A program made the position numbers and the translations under genes. Below are positions 54,184 through 63,141 of a stretch of 64,000 bases of DNA, piece after piece (positions within the stretch are counted from its first letter, which is position 1; each line of letters starts with the position of its first letter). The notes under the pieces were generated by a model that was given only the letters and a program-made list of their open reading frames with translations, did not search any database and had not been told where the DNA came from. Source of the stretch: Halolactibacillus halophilus (lineage in GTDB: Bacteria > Bacillota > Bacilli > Bacillales > Amphibacillaceae); the NCBI RefSeq assembly GCF_900115605.1, contig NZ_FOXC01000003.1:1-64000 (forward strand), given 5' to 3'.

Positions 54184-54225
54184 ACTATAACGGAGAAATC
54201 ATGATTAAAAATTGATGCACGTCAA
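54184..54225 (-). promoter_or_regulatory. FNR-type box and -10 element of the HMA-ATPase-regulator operon
   Basis: TTGATGCACGTCAA (54212-54225) matches the FNR consensus TTGATNNNNATCAA at 9 of 10 fixed positions. A TATAGT -10 box (54184-54189, minus strand) puts a start near 54177, so the box is centred about 41 bases upstream, the class II activation position. No -35 box is seen. Confidence 0.65.
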
Positions 54226-54381
54226 GTTATAAATTATTTCTTTTTGAACGTTTTGTGAACCTTTCTTTTTTTCTATTCCTTTACGTATAGAAAGTGATAT
54301 GATGACGTTACTTTATTTTTTAGAATATTTAAAATAGTTAAACATTAATACATTTATTTCACCTTACTAGGAGGAACGCTC

Positions 54382-56040
54382 ATGATTATTGCTACACCGA
54401 CAAAAACAAACCTGAGCCATCATTTTACAAAACTATTAAAGGCGCATCACATTAACCATACTTTCATAACTGGTCAACCGTTACCGTTTTTAGCTGACCA
54501 ACCCGATTTCCCCGTCACCTCACTCGTTCATGACCAAGCAACGGTCCATGCAGCGGATGGCTATAGCCGGGCAACAGGCGCTGTGGGCGTCTGTTTTTTA
54601 TACAATCATCAAGCTATACCGAGTGCGATTACGGCGATGGCGACAGCGAAATTAGATTCTGTTCCCCTCGTTATCTTACTCCAGTCATCTGATCATGAAT
54701 CACGGCTCAGCGCTGACACTTTTTCGATGACGCAAGCTTTAATAAAAGACTATGTTCCGGTAAGAGGTAAAGATGAGCTTTTACCTCGGGTCGATGACAG
54801 TCTGAAGCTTGCCAAAACTGGTCGACCAGGTATTGTTATTGTTGATGTTGATTTTCAACTTTTTAATGCGGAAATAGATGCTACATTTAACCCAACTGAT
54901 ACTTCAGTATCATCTACCAAAAAACAAATCAAAGATGATAAAATGACCGAAATACTGACGGCACTAAAGGAAGCCAAACAACCGGTGATCCTTGTTGGTG
55001 GCGGTACGGTAATAGGCAATGCTTCTCGTGAACTTGATTACTTTATCAAACAGACAAGCATCCCGTTTGTAAGTACATTAATGGGACTTGGCGCCATTGA
55101 TGAAGACCACCCACTTCACTTAGGGATGGTTGGCATGCACGGGACTTATAGCGCTAACCGTGCGGTCCATAAAGCTGACTTACTAATTTGTCTTGGCGTC
55201 CGGTTCTCTGACCGTATTACCGGAAAAATTAAAGGCTTTTCACCACATTCGAAAAAGATACAAGTTGACATTGACCCAGCAGAAATCAATAAGTTGATTT
55301 CCGTCGAGCTTCCGATTATTGGCGATGTTAAAAATGTCTTATCTGAGTTAAATCAACAGGCACTTCCTCAAGCTTTAGACACTTGGCAAACAGAAGCATG
55401 TTCCTGGCAACAAACATCGGCTAAATTTCATAAAGTCACGCATGAATCATTAGATCCTTCGGTTATTCTGACAACTCTTCAACAAGTTGCTCAGTCAGAT
55501 TGTCTGGTTGCGACCGATGTCGGTCAACATCAAATGTGGACGGCCCATCATTTTAGATTACGCGGTCCAAGGCAATTCCTTACGTCTGGCGGATTTGGCA
55601 CTATGGGCTACGGCCTGCCCGCTGCGATTGGCGGGGCGAGAAAGACGCCAAATCAACAAGTGATTTTAGTTACAGGAGACGGCAGCTTTCAAATGAACCT
55701 CCAAGAGCTGATGACAGTAAGTAGAGAACGACTTAATATTAAAATAGCTATTTTCCAAAACGGTTACTTGGGGATGGTTCGTCAGTGGCAACAATTATTC
55801 TATCAACGGCAGTATTCTGAAGTGAAAATTACCTCTCCTGATTTCACATTACTCGCATCAAGTTACGGGATAAATAGCGGTCAAGCCCACACGAGTGATG
55901 AAGCTCACGCCCTTATTAAACGTGCGATGGCGACTGATGGTCCGTTTGTGATGAGTTTTACGATTGAAGACGAGAAAAATGTTTATCCGATCGTTCCACC
56001 TGGTGGTAGCAACACTGAAGCGTTATTAGACGGTGAGTAA
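54382..56040 (+). CDS. Divergent acetolactate-synthase-like ThDP enzyme
   Basis: The 552-residue protein has the three-domain ThDP fold. The C-terminal cofactor domain is well kept: TSGGFGTMGYGLPAAIG, GDGSFQMNLQELMTV (Mg-ThDP motif) and FQNGYLGMVRQWQQLFY, as in IlvB/AlsS; the middle domain has GVRFSDRITGK. The N-terminal catalytic domain is unusual. The activating Glu of the HEQ motif is Asp (VHDQATVHAADGYSRATG), the SGPGATN loop is replaced by LYNHQAIPSA, and GYPGGA by ITGQPLPF. There is no ilvN or ilvC nearby. It starts behind AGGAGG and stands alone. It may make acetolactate or have another 2-oxoacid substrate. Confidence 0.85.
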   Translation: MIIATPTKTNLSHHFTKLLKAHHINHTFITGQPLPFLADQPDFPVTSLVHDQATVHAADGYSRATGAVGVCFLYNHQAIPSAITAMATAKLDSVPLVILLQSSDHESRLSADTFSMTQALIKDYVPVRGKDELLPRVDDSLKLAKTGRPGIVIVDVDFQLFNAEIDATFNPTDTSVSSTKKQIKDDKMTEILTALKEAKQPVILVGGGTVIGNASRELDYFIKQTSIPFVSTLMGLGAIDEDHPLHLGMVGMHGTYSANRAVHKADLLICLGVRFSDRITGKIKGFSPHSKKIQVDIDPAEINKLISVELPIIGDVKNVLSELNQQALPQALDTWQTEACSWQQTSAKFHKVTHESLDPSVILTTLQQVAQSDCLVATDVGQHQMWTAHHFRLRGPRQFLTSGGFGTMGYGLPAAIGGARKTPNQQVILVTGDGSFQMNLQELMTVSRERLNIKIAIFQNGYLGMVRQWQQLFYQRQYSEVKITSPDFTLLASSYGINSGQAHTSDEAHALIKRAMATDGPFVMSFTIEDEKNVYPIVPPGGSNTEALLDGE

Positions 56041-56059
56041 TATTCAAAGAAATAGAAAC

Positions 56060-56087
56060 AACCACAGAGTAAACATACTCTGTGGTT
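56060..56087. terminator. Bidirectional terminator
   Basis: AACCACAGAGTA pairs perfectly with TACTCTGTGGTT. T-rich flanks occur on both sides; it separates converging genes. Confidence 0.88.
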
Positions 56088-56114
56088 AGCTTTTCTAGTG
56101 ATTCCCTTATATTT

Positions 56115-57038
56115 TTATACAATCGTTGTAACTTCTCCTGCTTGTTTAGATAACTGTTCGGCCGCATCTAATACATTATCAAAATCCGTTGTTGCGGTAT
56201 TGACTTCTACTTTTGTTTGCTTAATATTATCTTGAACTTCTTTAGCATCACTGACAATTTGTGAAATTTCACTGGTGATTTGATCAATGTTTTGACGAAT
56301 CTCTCCGATGGATTGATCGACACCTGTTGCTAATTTTCTTACCTCATCGGCAACAACACTAAACCCGCGTCCATGCTCACCCGCTCGGGCCGCTTCAATG
56401 GCCGCATTTAAAGCAAGCAAGTTCGTTTGTGAAGCGATGCCACGAATCGTTTTAACGATATCTTGAATTGATTCGGTATTGCCTTGAAGTGTTTCTAATG
56501 TTTTTTGCGAGACATCATAAGCTCGATCAATTTGATCAACTTGTTTGGCGATAGCTTGACTACGATTTATACCAGTTCGTGCGCGTTCATTTAACACTGA
56601 AGACATTTCACTAAGTTGCTCAACGACACTAGTAATCGTATCTTGGCGGTCCGTTATATCTGTTGCGACTTTTACGACACCAACTACTTCACCTGATTGA
56701 TCCTTCAGTGGCATATAGGTCGCTTCAAGCCATACGCGTTCACCTGACTTTGCTTTTCGATCAATTTTATCTTGAAAACTTTCCCCATTATACAAATCAT
56801 TCCAAAAGTCATCATACACCTTTGTTTTACTAAAGCTATCAAAACACAGTTCCTTGTGGTGCATGCCTTTCATCTCTTCTGGTCGGTATCCTACCGTTTG
56901 CGCAAATAAAGGGTTCACATAAGATACCCGGCGCTGCATGTCAAATTGTATAATCGCTAAGTTACTTTCTAGCGCTTCGATAATCAGTTCACTTGATTCA
57001 CAATTTTGAAATAATTTTGTTTCCATCTTTTCCTCCAT
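56115..57038 (-). CDS. Soluble PAS-domain chemoreceptor
   Basis: The 307-residue protein has a PAS domain (about 25-135; [20 protein letters not shown], then [20 protein letters not shown]) and a short MCP signalling domain (about 150-307) with the kinase-contact tip [26 protein letters not shown]. There is no membrane span, so it senses an internal signal, perhaps redox or oxygen, if the PAS domain binds a cofactor. The start at 57038 has GCGGAG upstream; ATG four codons later, behind GGAGG, is equally good. It lacks a HAMP domain. Confidence 0.9.
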   Translation of the reverse strand: MEEKMETKLFQNCESSELIIEALESNLAIIQFDMQRRVSYVNPLFAQTVGYRPEEMKGMHHKELCFDSFSKTKVYDDFWNDLYNGESFQDKIDRKAKSGERVWLEATYMPLKDQSGEVVGVVKVATDITDRQDTITSVVEQLSEMSSVLNERARTGINRSQAIAKQVDQIDRAYDVSQKTLETLQGNTESIQDIVKTIRGIASQTNLLALNAAIEAARAGEHGRGFSVVADEVRKLATGVDQSIGEIRQNIDQITSEISQIVSDAKEVQDNIKQTKVEVNTATTDFDNVLDAAEQLSKQAGEVTTIV

Positions 57039-57227
57039 CTGGACTCCGCTTCAAATATAGGCCCTCTACAATATCTATTGATTAATCCATGTCATAACCC
57101 TTACTTTATTACTATCGACATGATTTATTAAATTATTAGTATTCGCTTATACATTAACTATACGTAGGTTATCCAATATATTCTGCATAGTCAAATGTTT
57201 CGACTTAAGAGAAAAAGATTTTAAAAA

Positions 57228-57403
57228 ATCGAGTAGGAGGTAGGTGATTAGTTCACCTTCCGTTTCATATCACTATGAACGTTTGGACTAAAAAATAGAG
57301 ATCTCCCCGGGTAAGAGTAGTCACTTTCCACTCATGTCACTGCTTCATTTACTCAATGAAATTTCGGACAGTATTGGACTTCATCTTGTGGTGCCGGGCG
57401 CAC
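57228..57403 (-). mobile_element. Probable group II intron scar, both ends kept
   Basis: On the minus strand this 176-base stretch begins GTGCGCCCGGCACC, like the 5' end of many bacterial group II introns, and ends with a small stem (GGTGA/TCACC) and CCTCCTACTCGAT, like domain VI and the 3' end. A hairpin TTCATA-GTGA-TATGAA with a GNRA loop may be a decayed domain V. No reverse transcriptase remains. It lies directly behind the T run of the chemoreceptor's terminator, the known target of group IIC introns. Identification is from motif memory. Confidence 0.45.
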
Positions 57404-57406
57404 AAC

Positions 57407-57441
57407 AAAAACCCCGCTCCCAACCAAACGTTGGAGCGGGG
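57407..57441 (-). terminator. Terminator of the membrane chemoreceptor gene
   Basis: CCCCGCTCC and GGAGCGGGG arms, then TTTTTG on the minus strand. Strong GC-rich stem. Confidence 0.92.
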
Positions 57442-57450
57442 AAACAATCG

Positions 57451-59139
57451 TTAGGAAATTGTTTTAAAGTGACTCACTTCTTTATTCAAGCTCTCTGCAA
57501 GTTCTGCGAGTGTATTCGCACTTGATGAAATTTCATTCATTGAACTTGCTGACTGCTCAGACGAAGCTGCTGTTTGTTCAATACCTGCAGCTGACTCTTC
57601 TGATACCGAAGCAATTTCTTCAATCGATGTATTAATTAATACACTTTCATTGGTCACATCAGAAAGTGTCGATGTGACGTATTCAATTCTTTCAACCATT
57701 TTTTTAATGGCATCATTTATTTCATTGAAATTCTGACCTGTTTGGGCCATCTGCACCGTACCGGTATTCACTTCATTGTAGCCAGCTTCTAACGCACCGA
57801 CGACTTCTTTTGTATCGCCTTGAATACCTTGAATAATCGTCGTAATTTCTCTTACAGAAGCTGATACATTTTCTGCTAATTTTCTTACTTCATCGGCAAC
57901 AACCGCAAACCCTGCACCATGCTCACCCGCACGAGCCGCTTCAATCGCCGCATTAAGCGCCAAGAGATTGGTTTGTTCGGCGATATCTTGAATCACATCA
58001 ACCAGTTTTGATACTTGATTTGAACGTTGTTCTAAACTTGAAACTTTCTTCACGGCATCATTAACAATCGTATCAATTTTCAACATTTGGTTGAGGGCCT
58101 GTTCCATCATCTTATAGCCTTCATCTGTCTTCTCAATCACAGTAATCGATTCTTCTGAAACATTTTCTGTCTTCTCATTTGCATCTGCGATACGTTTTAA
58201 GAAAAGTTCCATTTTCTCAGATAACGTGGATACCGTGTGGGCTTGCGTTTCAGACCCAGATGATAATTCTTGCATTGTTGACGCAATTTGTTCAGAGCCT
58301 TCACGCACTTCGAGGGATGATTGTGTCAGTTCTTCACTTGAACTAGAGACACGTTCAGCCGCATTAGACACACTTCGAATCACTGCTTGCAGGTCTTCTT
58401 GCATCATATTCATTGATTCAGTTAATTCACCAATTTCATCTTTACGTTTATTTTTCAGTAACTCACCCGTTAAATCACCTTGAGCAACTGCCGCTAAACG
58501 ACTGGCTACTCGTTTCAATGGATTAGCAACATAGCGCCCCATTAATGTTCCTAGAATAATAGCGATAATCATTGCCCCTGCCGCGATAAATAATATAATC
58601 GAACGCGTCCACTCAAAGGTCGTCTCTCCTTTTTCATAGTCGCCTTCAGCAATCGTTAAGCTTATATCACGTAACTGATAAAGTGTCTCGCGAAAAACGC
58701 GAAAATCTTCTTCTGCTTCTTGGACACCGCGCTCGGCTACAAAAAAGGCATCATTCGACATCTTTGTTGCATTGTCACGCGCTTTAGCACTATATGTATT
58801 CCAGTCTTCTCGCAGTTGTGCACTTAATTCTTCCTCTTCTGGTTCCCGATTAAATGCATCAAATTGATCTAACAATCGATCCATAGAATCAATGGTTTCG
58901 AGTGCCTCTTCACCTCTTGCAGTTTCTTCTTCGGCAATCCCTGATAATAATTGCACCTGCAAGTTTTCACCTGTTTGAATCATTTCTGTCATGACACCTA
59001 GTGGTTGAACGCGGTTATGGTACAATAACCTAGCATTTTCCTGAATCGCACTCATACCCCAAACACCGGCTGCACCAACAATTAATACAAGTAGTACAAC
59101 GACGATGTAAGAACTAATTAACTTTCCTTTCATTTTCAT
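57451..59139 (-). CDS. Methyl-accepting chemotaxis protein with 4HB sensor
   Basis: The 562-residue receptor has an N-terminal span (SYIVVVLLVLIVGAAGVWGM), a four-helix-bundle sensory region outside (about 30-180), a second span (about 185-205), a HAMP domain (NPLKRVASRLAAVAQGDLTG) and the long signalling coiled coil with tip [22 protein letters not shown] trimmed here to its core. Methylation-site-type EE/QE pairs flank the tip. It starts behind AGGGGG. The ligand is unknown. A soluble PAS receptor gene follows downstream, but separated by a terminator and the intron-like scar. Confidence 0.93.
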   Translation of the reverse strand: MKMKGKLISSYIVVVLLVLIVGAAGVWGMSAIQENARLLYHNRVQPLGVMTEMIQTGENLQVQLLSGIAEEETARGEEALETIDSMDRLLDQFDAFNREPEEEELSAQLREDWNTYSAKARDNATKMSNDAFFVAERGVQEAEEDFRVFRETLYQLRDISLTIAEGDYEKGETTFEWTRSIILFIAAGAMIIAIILGTLMGRYVANPLKRVASRLAAVAQGDLTGELLKNKRKDEIGELTESMNMMQEDLQAVIRSVSNAAERVSSSSEELTQSSLEVREGSEQIASTMQELSSGSETQAHTVSTLSEKMELFLKRIADANEKTENVSEESITVIEKTDEGYKMMEQALNQMLKIDTIVNDAVKKVSSLEQRSNQVSKLVDVIQDIAEQTNLLALNAAIEAARAGEHGAGFAVVADEVRKLAENVSASVREITTIIQGIQGDTKEVVGALEAGYNEVNTGTVQMAQTGQNFNEINDAIKKMVERIEYVTSTLSDVTNESVLINTSIEEIASVSEESAAGIEQTAASSEQSASSMNEISSSANTLAELAESLNKEVSHFKTIS

Positions 59140-59248
59140 CCTGTTACCCCCTAAAAATATATCATCTTCCTATTCATTATATCGGCTAATGTGACCATTT
59201 GCGAACAATTATCACAAAAAAAATTAACTTTATTTTGCCAAGTGCACA

Positions 59249-59275
59249 AAAAAGCGACTCTAAAGTTAGAGTCGC
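59249..59275 (-). terminator. Terminator of the met operon, overlapping the last codons
   Basis: GCGACTCTAA pairs with TTAGAGTCGC (59266-59275) and runs into TTTTTT on the minus strand. The stop codon of the oxidase gene lies inside the stem. Confidence 0.88.
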
Positions 59276-60357
59276 CTTACTTGCGTTTTTGATAAATCAA
59301 CAAATGTATTTGCGCCAAGTAATTTTAAATTCACTGTTACATCCGTTATTAATTGATCTAGTACGTCTTTTACACCCGCTTCACCACCGGTAAGTCCATA
59401 AATGTATGGCCGCCCAATTAAGACACTATCTGCACCTAACAGATAAGCTTTAATCACATCGGTACCGCGCTTAATACCACCGTCAATCAAAAGTGGGAAA
59501 TCATTACCCACTTTTTCTCTAATCTCAGCTAATACTTCCAATGGTTCAATCGCACTATCAAGTTGCCTGGCGCCGTGATTACTGATAATCACGCCTGCTG
59601 CCCCAATACTTTTACAATATTCGGCATCGCTCGGATCGAGGATACCTTTAATAATGACCGGAAGCGACGTCTCGTTAATTAATCGTGCTACTTTGTCAAA
59701 AGTTAATGACTGATTGAACAAGATGGCTTGGATTTTTTGTTTAAGCGTTGCGTGATCGTCCTCACTTGTCACATACTTCTCTTTAAAGACTGGATCAGTT
59801 AAGAAGTTACGCATACCAGCCCCTTCATCCATCGGAAAATAATCATGAGCTAAGTCAATTTCGCGTCTTCCTAACACCGGTGTATCAACGGTAATGACAA
59901 GTCCCTTTGCACCCACTGCTTCCACTCGTCTCACAAAGCTATAAGCCACCTCATCATCACTCGGCCAGTAGAGCTGAAAGTAGTGATCACTCTCAGTTAT
60001 CACGTCATTTACTTCTTCGATACTAAAACTTGAAACCGTACTTTGGACAAACGGTAAGCCCGAGGCATTAGCTGCTCGCGCACTAGCAAGCTCTCCTGAT
60101 TCGTGCACAATCGTATGAAAACCAATCGGCGCTAGCATAATAGGTGCATAAATCCTTGATTGAAACAGCTCAACCGATGGATCAACTGTTGTAACATCTC
60201 TTAATAACCGCGGAATTAATCGGTAGCGGCTAAACTGTTCAGCATTATATTTAAGACTAACCTCACTACCTGACCCACCCGATAAGTATCCAAAAGCATT
60301 CCGTGAAAGGTGTTGTTCGGCGAATATTTCCCATGTCTCTTCGGTTTTTTTCGTCAT
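59266..60357 (-). CDS. FMN-dependent alpha-hydroxy-acid oxidase/dehydrogenase
   Basis: The 363-residue enzyme oxidises an L-2-hydroxy acid to the 2-oxo acid. It has the FMN barrel with the catalytic His-Arg block IISNHGARQLDSAIEPL (usually HGGRQ; here Gly to Ala), PLLIDGGIKRGTDVIKA and LLGADSVLIGRPYIYGL. It resembles lactate oxidases by length. The gene is the last of a SAM-riboswitch operon, nine bases behind metI, and a terminator follows. That setting suggests a methionine-related substrate such as 2-hydroxy-4-methylthiobutanoate, whose product is the direct keto-acid precursor of methionine. This is inference; lactate is the default alternative. Confidence 0.88.
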   Translation of the reverse strand: MTKKTEETWEIFAEQHLSRNAFGYLSGGSGSEVSLKYNAEQFSRYRLIPRLLRDVTTVDPSVELFQSRIYAPIMLAPIGFHTIVHESGELASARAANASGLPFVQSTVSSFSIEEVNDVITESDHYFQLYWPSDDEVAYSFVRRVEAVGAKGLVITVDTPVLGRREIDLAHDYFPMDEGAGMRNFLTDPVFKEKYVTSEDDHATLKQKIQAILFNQSLTFDKVARLINETSLPVIIKGILDPSDAEYCKSIGAAGVIISNHGARQLDSAIEPLEVLAEIREKVGNDFPLLIDGGIKRGTDVIKAYLLGADSVLIGRPYIYGLTGGEAGVKDVLDQLITDVTVNLKLLGANTFVDLSKTQVRRL

Positions 60358-60366
60358 CGTCTCACC

Positions 60367-61026
60367 TTAGTCTTTCTTTGCTTTTTGACTCAACACGTTA
60401 CCGAGTGATTGAATACCTTGAATCAAGATAATCAGAATCACAATCGTCACGTACATCACTTCTGGTTGATAGCGGACGTGACCAAACCGGTAAGCAACAT
60501 CACCCAGACCACCTGCGCCGACTAAACCAGCCATTGCGGTCGCCCCGATTAATCCGATCACCGCGATCGTAACGCCTAAGATAATTGAGGATTTTGCCTC
60601 TCGAATCATCACGTGCCAAATAATATGGAGCGGTTTAATCCCCATCGCTTGATACGCTTCAATCACCCCTTGGTCGACTTCAAGTAAAGAGGATTCCATT
60701 AACCGCGCTAAGTAGGGTGCGGTAAAGATCACCAGTGGCACAATGACCCCCTTAACACCCATCGACGTTCCGACAATGACACGGGTAAACGGTAATAACG
60801 CAAACAGCAAAATAATAAACGGTACTGAACGAATCGTGTTAATCACAATATTCAGTACCCGGTACAACCAAATATGACCGTTGCCATTCGTTCGACTAAT
60901 GACAAGGAGCACCCCTAGTGGCAAGCCAATCAGAATTGAGAAAAATAAACTGATGGTCACCATTTGAAAAGTGGCAAAAGTTGCTTCAACAATGGTTATA
61001 CCCCAACGCTCAATAAATGCCATCAT
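60367..61026 (-). CDS. metI: Methionine ABC transporter permease
   Basis: The 219-residue membrane protein has five spans and the MetI-type permease loop (LEVDQGVIEAYQAMGIKPLHIIWHVMIREA). It overlaps the metN gene by 17 bases and starts behind GGGAGG. With MetN and MetQ it forms the importer for methionine and related compounds. The order Q-N-I differs from metN-metP-metQ in B. subtilis. Confidence 0.95.
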   Translation of the reverse strand: MMAFIERWGITIVEATFATFQMVTISLFFSILIGLPLGVLLVISRTNGNGHIWLYRVLNIVINTIRSVPFIILLFALLPFTRVIVGTSMGVKGVIVPLVIFTAPYLARLMESSLLEVDQGVIEAYQAMGIKPLHIIWHVMIREAKSSIILGVTIAVIGLIGATAMAGLVGAGGLGDVAYRFGHVRYQPEVMYVTIVILIILIQGIQSLGNVLSQKAKKD

Positions 61027-62038
61027 TACTATTTACCTCCCTTACAATCACACCTTGTCCTGTTAAATAATCAATTGCTTTCGTCGTTTCCTTCACTGAT
61101 CCTTTAACATGTGCCCGTAGTTTTCCAAACGTATGGTCTTTTAGCTCAACAATATTTCCCGATAAAATATTGGTCTCAATCTGATAACGATTTGAAATCA
61201 CTGATAAGCTAGGACTCTCCGCAGCACTACCAACAAACGTTAAATCAAGAATTGGCCCTTCTATTTGAAGGTCTTTAATAATATGTGTCGGCGTTTGACT
61301 TGGAAAAATACTATCAACAAACCGCTTGGTCGTATGGTGTTTAGGTTCTGTGTAAAGATCAACTACCGGACCTTGTTCGATAATTTCCCCTTGTTCCATG
61401 ACCGCGACGCGGTCACAGATCCGCTGAATCACATGCATCTCATGGGTAATGAGTAAAATCGTAATCCCAAGTTCTCGGTTAATCTTTAGTAATAGCTCAA
61501 GAATTTGATCCGTTGTATCTGGGTCAAGTGCACTTGTTGCCTCGTCACTCAACAACACCTCCGGTTCATGTGAGAGAGCTCGAGCAATCGCGACCCGTTG
61601 TTTTTGACCACCTGAGAGTTGATTCGGATAAACATCTGCTTTATCACTGAGCCCAACAATATCTAAATATTTTTTCACTCGTGTTTTGATTTCCTTATCA
61701 GCAACACCCGTGAGTTTCAGTGGAATCGCAATGTTTTGATAAACAGTAAGGGTCTTTAACAAGTTGAACCCTTGAAAAATCATTCCAATTCGTTGGCGTT
61801 TTTTTCTAAGCGCTTCTTTTGATAACGTCACTAAAGAATCACCGTCAATAATCACATCGCCTGATGTAGGCGCCTCTAGTAGGTTAGCCATGCGGACAAG
61901 GGTACTTTTCCCCGCCCCGCTATAGCCAATCACACCGTAAATTTCGCCTTTTTTAACTGTTAGGCTCACATCATCTAGTGCCGTGACTTTCTTTTTGCCT
62001 GTTTCAAATGTTTTTGTAATATGTTTTAATTCAATCAT
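61010..62038 (-). CDS. metN: Methionine ABC transporter ATP-binding protein
   Basis: The 342-residue ATPase has Walker A GYSGAGKST, signature LSGGQKQRVAIARAL, Walker B VLLSDEATSALD and the C-terminal NIL domain (last 75 residues), where methionine binds and shuts off transport. ATG 62038, in MIELKHITKTFETG, has AAGGGG upstream; longer frames into metQ are not real starts. It lies 13 bases behind metQ. Confidence 0.96.
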   Translation of the reverse strand: MIELKHITKTFETGKKKVTALDDVSLTVKKGEIYGVIGYSGAGKSTLVRMANLLEAPTSGDVIIDGDSLVTLSKEALRKKRQRIGMIFQGFNLLKTLTVYQNIAIPLKLTGVADKEIKTRVKKYLDIVGLSDKADVYPNQLSGGQKQRVAIARALSHEPEVLLSDEATSALDPDTTDQILELLLKINRELGITILLITHEMHVIQRICDRVAVMEQGEIIEQGPVVDLYTEPKHHTTKRFVDSIFPSQTPTHIIKDLQIEGPILDLTFVGSAAESPSLSVISNRYQIETNILSGNIVELKDHTFGKLRAHVKGSVKETTKAIDYLTGQGVIVREVNSNDGIY

Positions 62039-62051
62039 ATTTGTTATCCCC

Positions 62052-62852
62052 TTACCATGAGGTAACGACAGATCCTTCGAATGTTTCCTCAATAAATTGT
62101 TTGACTTCATCTGATTGATAGATATTAACAAACTTTTCAACAACAGGGTCATCGATATTTTCTTCTCTTGCGACAATTAAGTTTACCCAAGGTGAGTCAC
62201 CTGGTTCAATATAAATCGAGTCTTCGGTTGGAACAAAACCATGTTCAATCGCAAAGTTCGTATTAATCGCAGCCGCAGCAACTTCTTCTAATTGACGTGG
62301 AATTTGCGATGCTTCTAGTTCAATAAATTCTAGATCCAATGGATTGTCTTCAATATCAATCACCATTGCCTCAGCTCCAACACCGTCTTTTAAGGTGATG
62401 AGTCCAGCATCTTCAAATAACATTAGCGCCCGTGCGCCGTTGGTTGGGTCGTTTGGCACTGCAACTGAATCGCCTTCTTTTAACTCACTCACGTCACTAA
62501 TACCGGTTGAGTAAATCCCCATTGGAAAGTTGACCGTTGAAGCAACAGCTTCAATCGCATAACCACGATCACTTTTGGCATTATCTAAAAATGGTTGGTG
62601 CTGATAACTATTCAAATCAAGCTCACCCTCATCAAGGGCTGTATTTGGAATCACATACTCAGTGAATACTTCAATATTGACTGTTAAACCTTCATCTTCT
62701 GCAAGTTCTTTTACTTTTTCTAAAATTTGCTCGTGTGGACCAGCGGTCACACCAACAGTTACTTCATCTTCACTCAAGGCCCCAGTGTCACTGCCACACC
62801 CTGCGAGTACGACTAATACGACTAAACCAATTAAACCTAATAACTTTCTCAT
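62052..62852 (-). CDS. metQ: Methionine ABC transporter substrate-binding lipoprotein
   Basis: The 266-residue lipoprotein has signal peptide MRKLLGLIGLVVLVVLAGC with lipobox Cys and the NlpA/MetQ fold (VTVGVTAGPHEQILEKV, then LNSYQHQPFLDNA and NFAIEHGFVP). ATG 62852 follows AAGGGGGAAG. It is the first gene behind the SAM-I riboswitch and its terminator, so it is expressed when SAM is low. Confidence 0.96.
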   Translation of the reverse strand: MRKLLGLIGLVVLVVLAGCGSDTGALSEDEVTVGVTAGPHEQILEKVKELAEDEGLTVNIEVFTEYVIPNTALDEGELDLNSYQHQPFLDNAKSDRGYAIEAVASTVNFPMGIYSTGISDVSELKEGDSVAVPNDPTNGARALMLFEDAGLITLKDGVGAEAMVIDIEDNPLDLEFIELEASQIPRQLEEVAAAAINTNFAIEHGFVPTEDSIYIEPGDSPWVNLIVAREENIDDPVVEKFVNIYQSDEVKQFIEETFEGSVVTSW

Positions 62853-62894
62853 TGTTTCTTCCCCCTTAATTGTTACCGGACCCCTCTGGAAATT

Positions 62895-62933
62895 AAAACG
62901 CCTCAATTTATCAAGTGATAAATCGAGGCGTTT
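62895..62933 (-). terminator. Riboswitch-controlled terminator
   Basis: AAACGCCTC and GAGGCGTTT with further pairing ATTTATCA/TGATAAAT form a long stem, followed by TTTAATTT, directly downstream of the SAM-I aptamer on the minus strand. Confidence 0.9.
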
Positions 62934-62947
62934 AATGTTTGTCTCAA

Positions 62948-63049
62948 CTTATCTGTCATCCCTATAAATAGGGTTGCTGGATTTGGCACGAGGACACACG
63001 TCTGTTGCCGAGGCTTCAAAGGGCCAGTCCCTCCACCTCTCTTGATAAG
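62948..63049 (-). ncRNA. SAM-I riboswitch (S-box)
   Basis: On the minus strand: P1 arm CTTATC, then AAGAGAGGTGGAGGGACTGG, CCTTTGAAGCCTCGGCAACA, GTGCCAAATCCAGCAA, and a closing GATGACAGATAAG. These are the invariant S-box blocks. It controls metQ-metN-metI and the hydroxy-acid oxidase gene through the terminator that follows. Confidence 0.97.
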
Positions 63050-63078
63050 ATCCGGTCAATATTTTTTTGTTGAGACTT

Positions 63079-63107
63079 ACTTTACACAGTATCGAATAAA
63101 AAGTCAA
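63079..63107 (-). promoter_or_regulatory. Sigma-A promoter of the met operon
   Basis: On the minus strand TTGACT (63102-63107), a 17-base gap and TAAAGT (63079-63084), about 30 bases before the aptamer. Confidence 0.75.
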
Positions 63108-63141
63108 CACAATTTTTCAAACTTTTAAAACTTTTCAGTTT

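Noticed and set aside
57334-57525. Small + strand frame across the terminator behind the chemoreceptor
   Set aside because: It runs through the terminator stem and the intron-like scar; no ribosome site.
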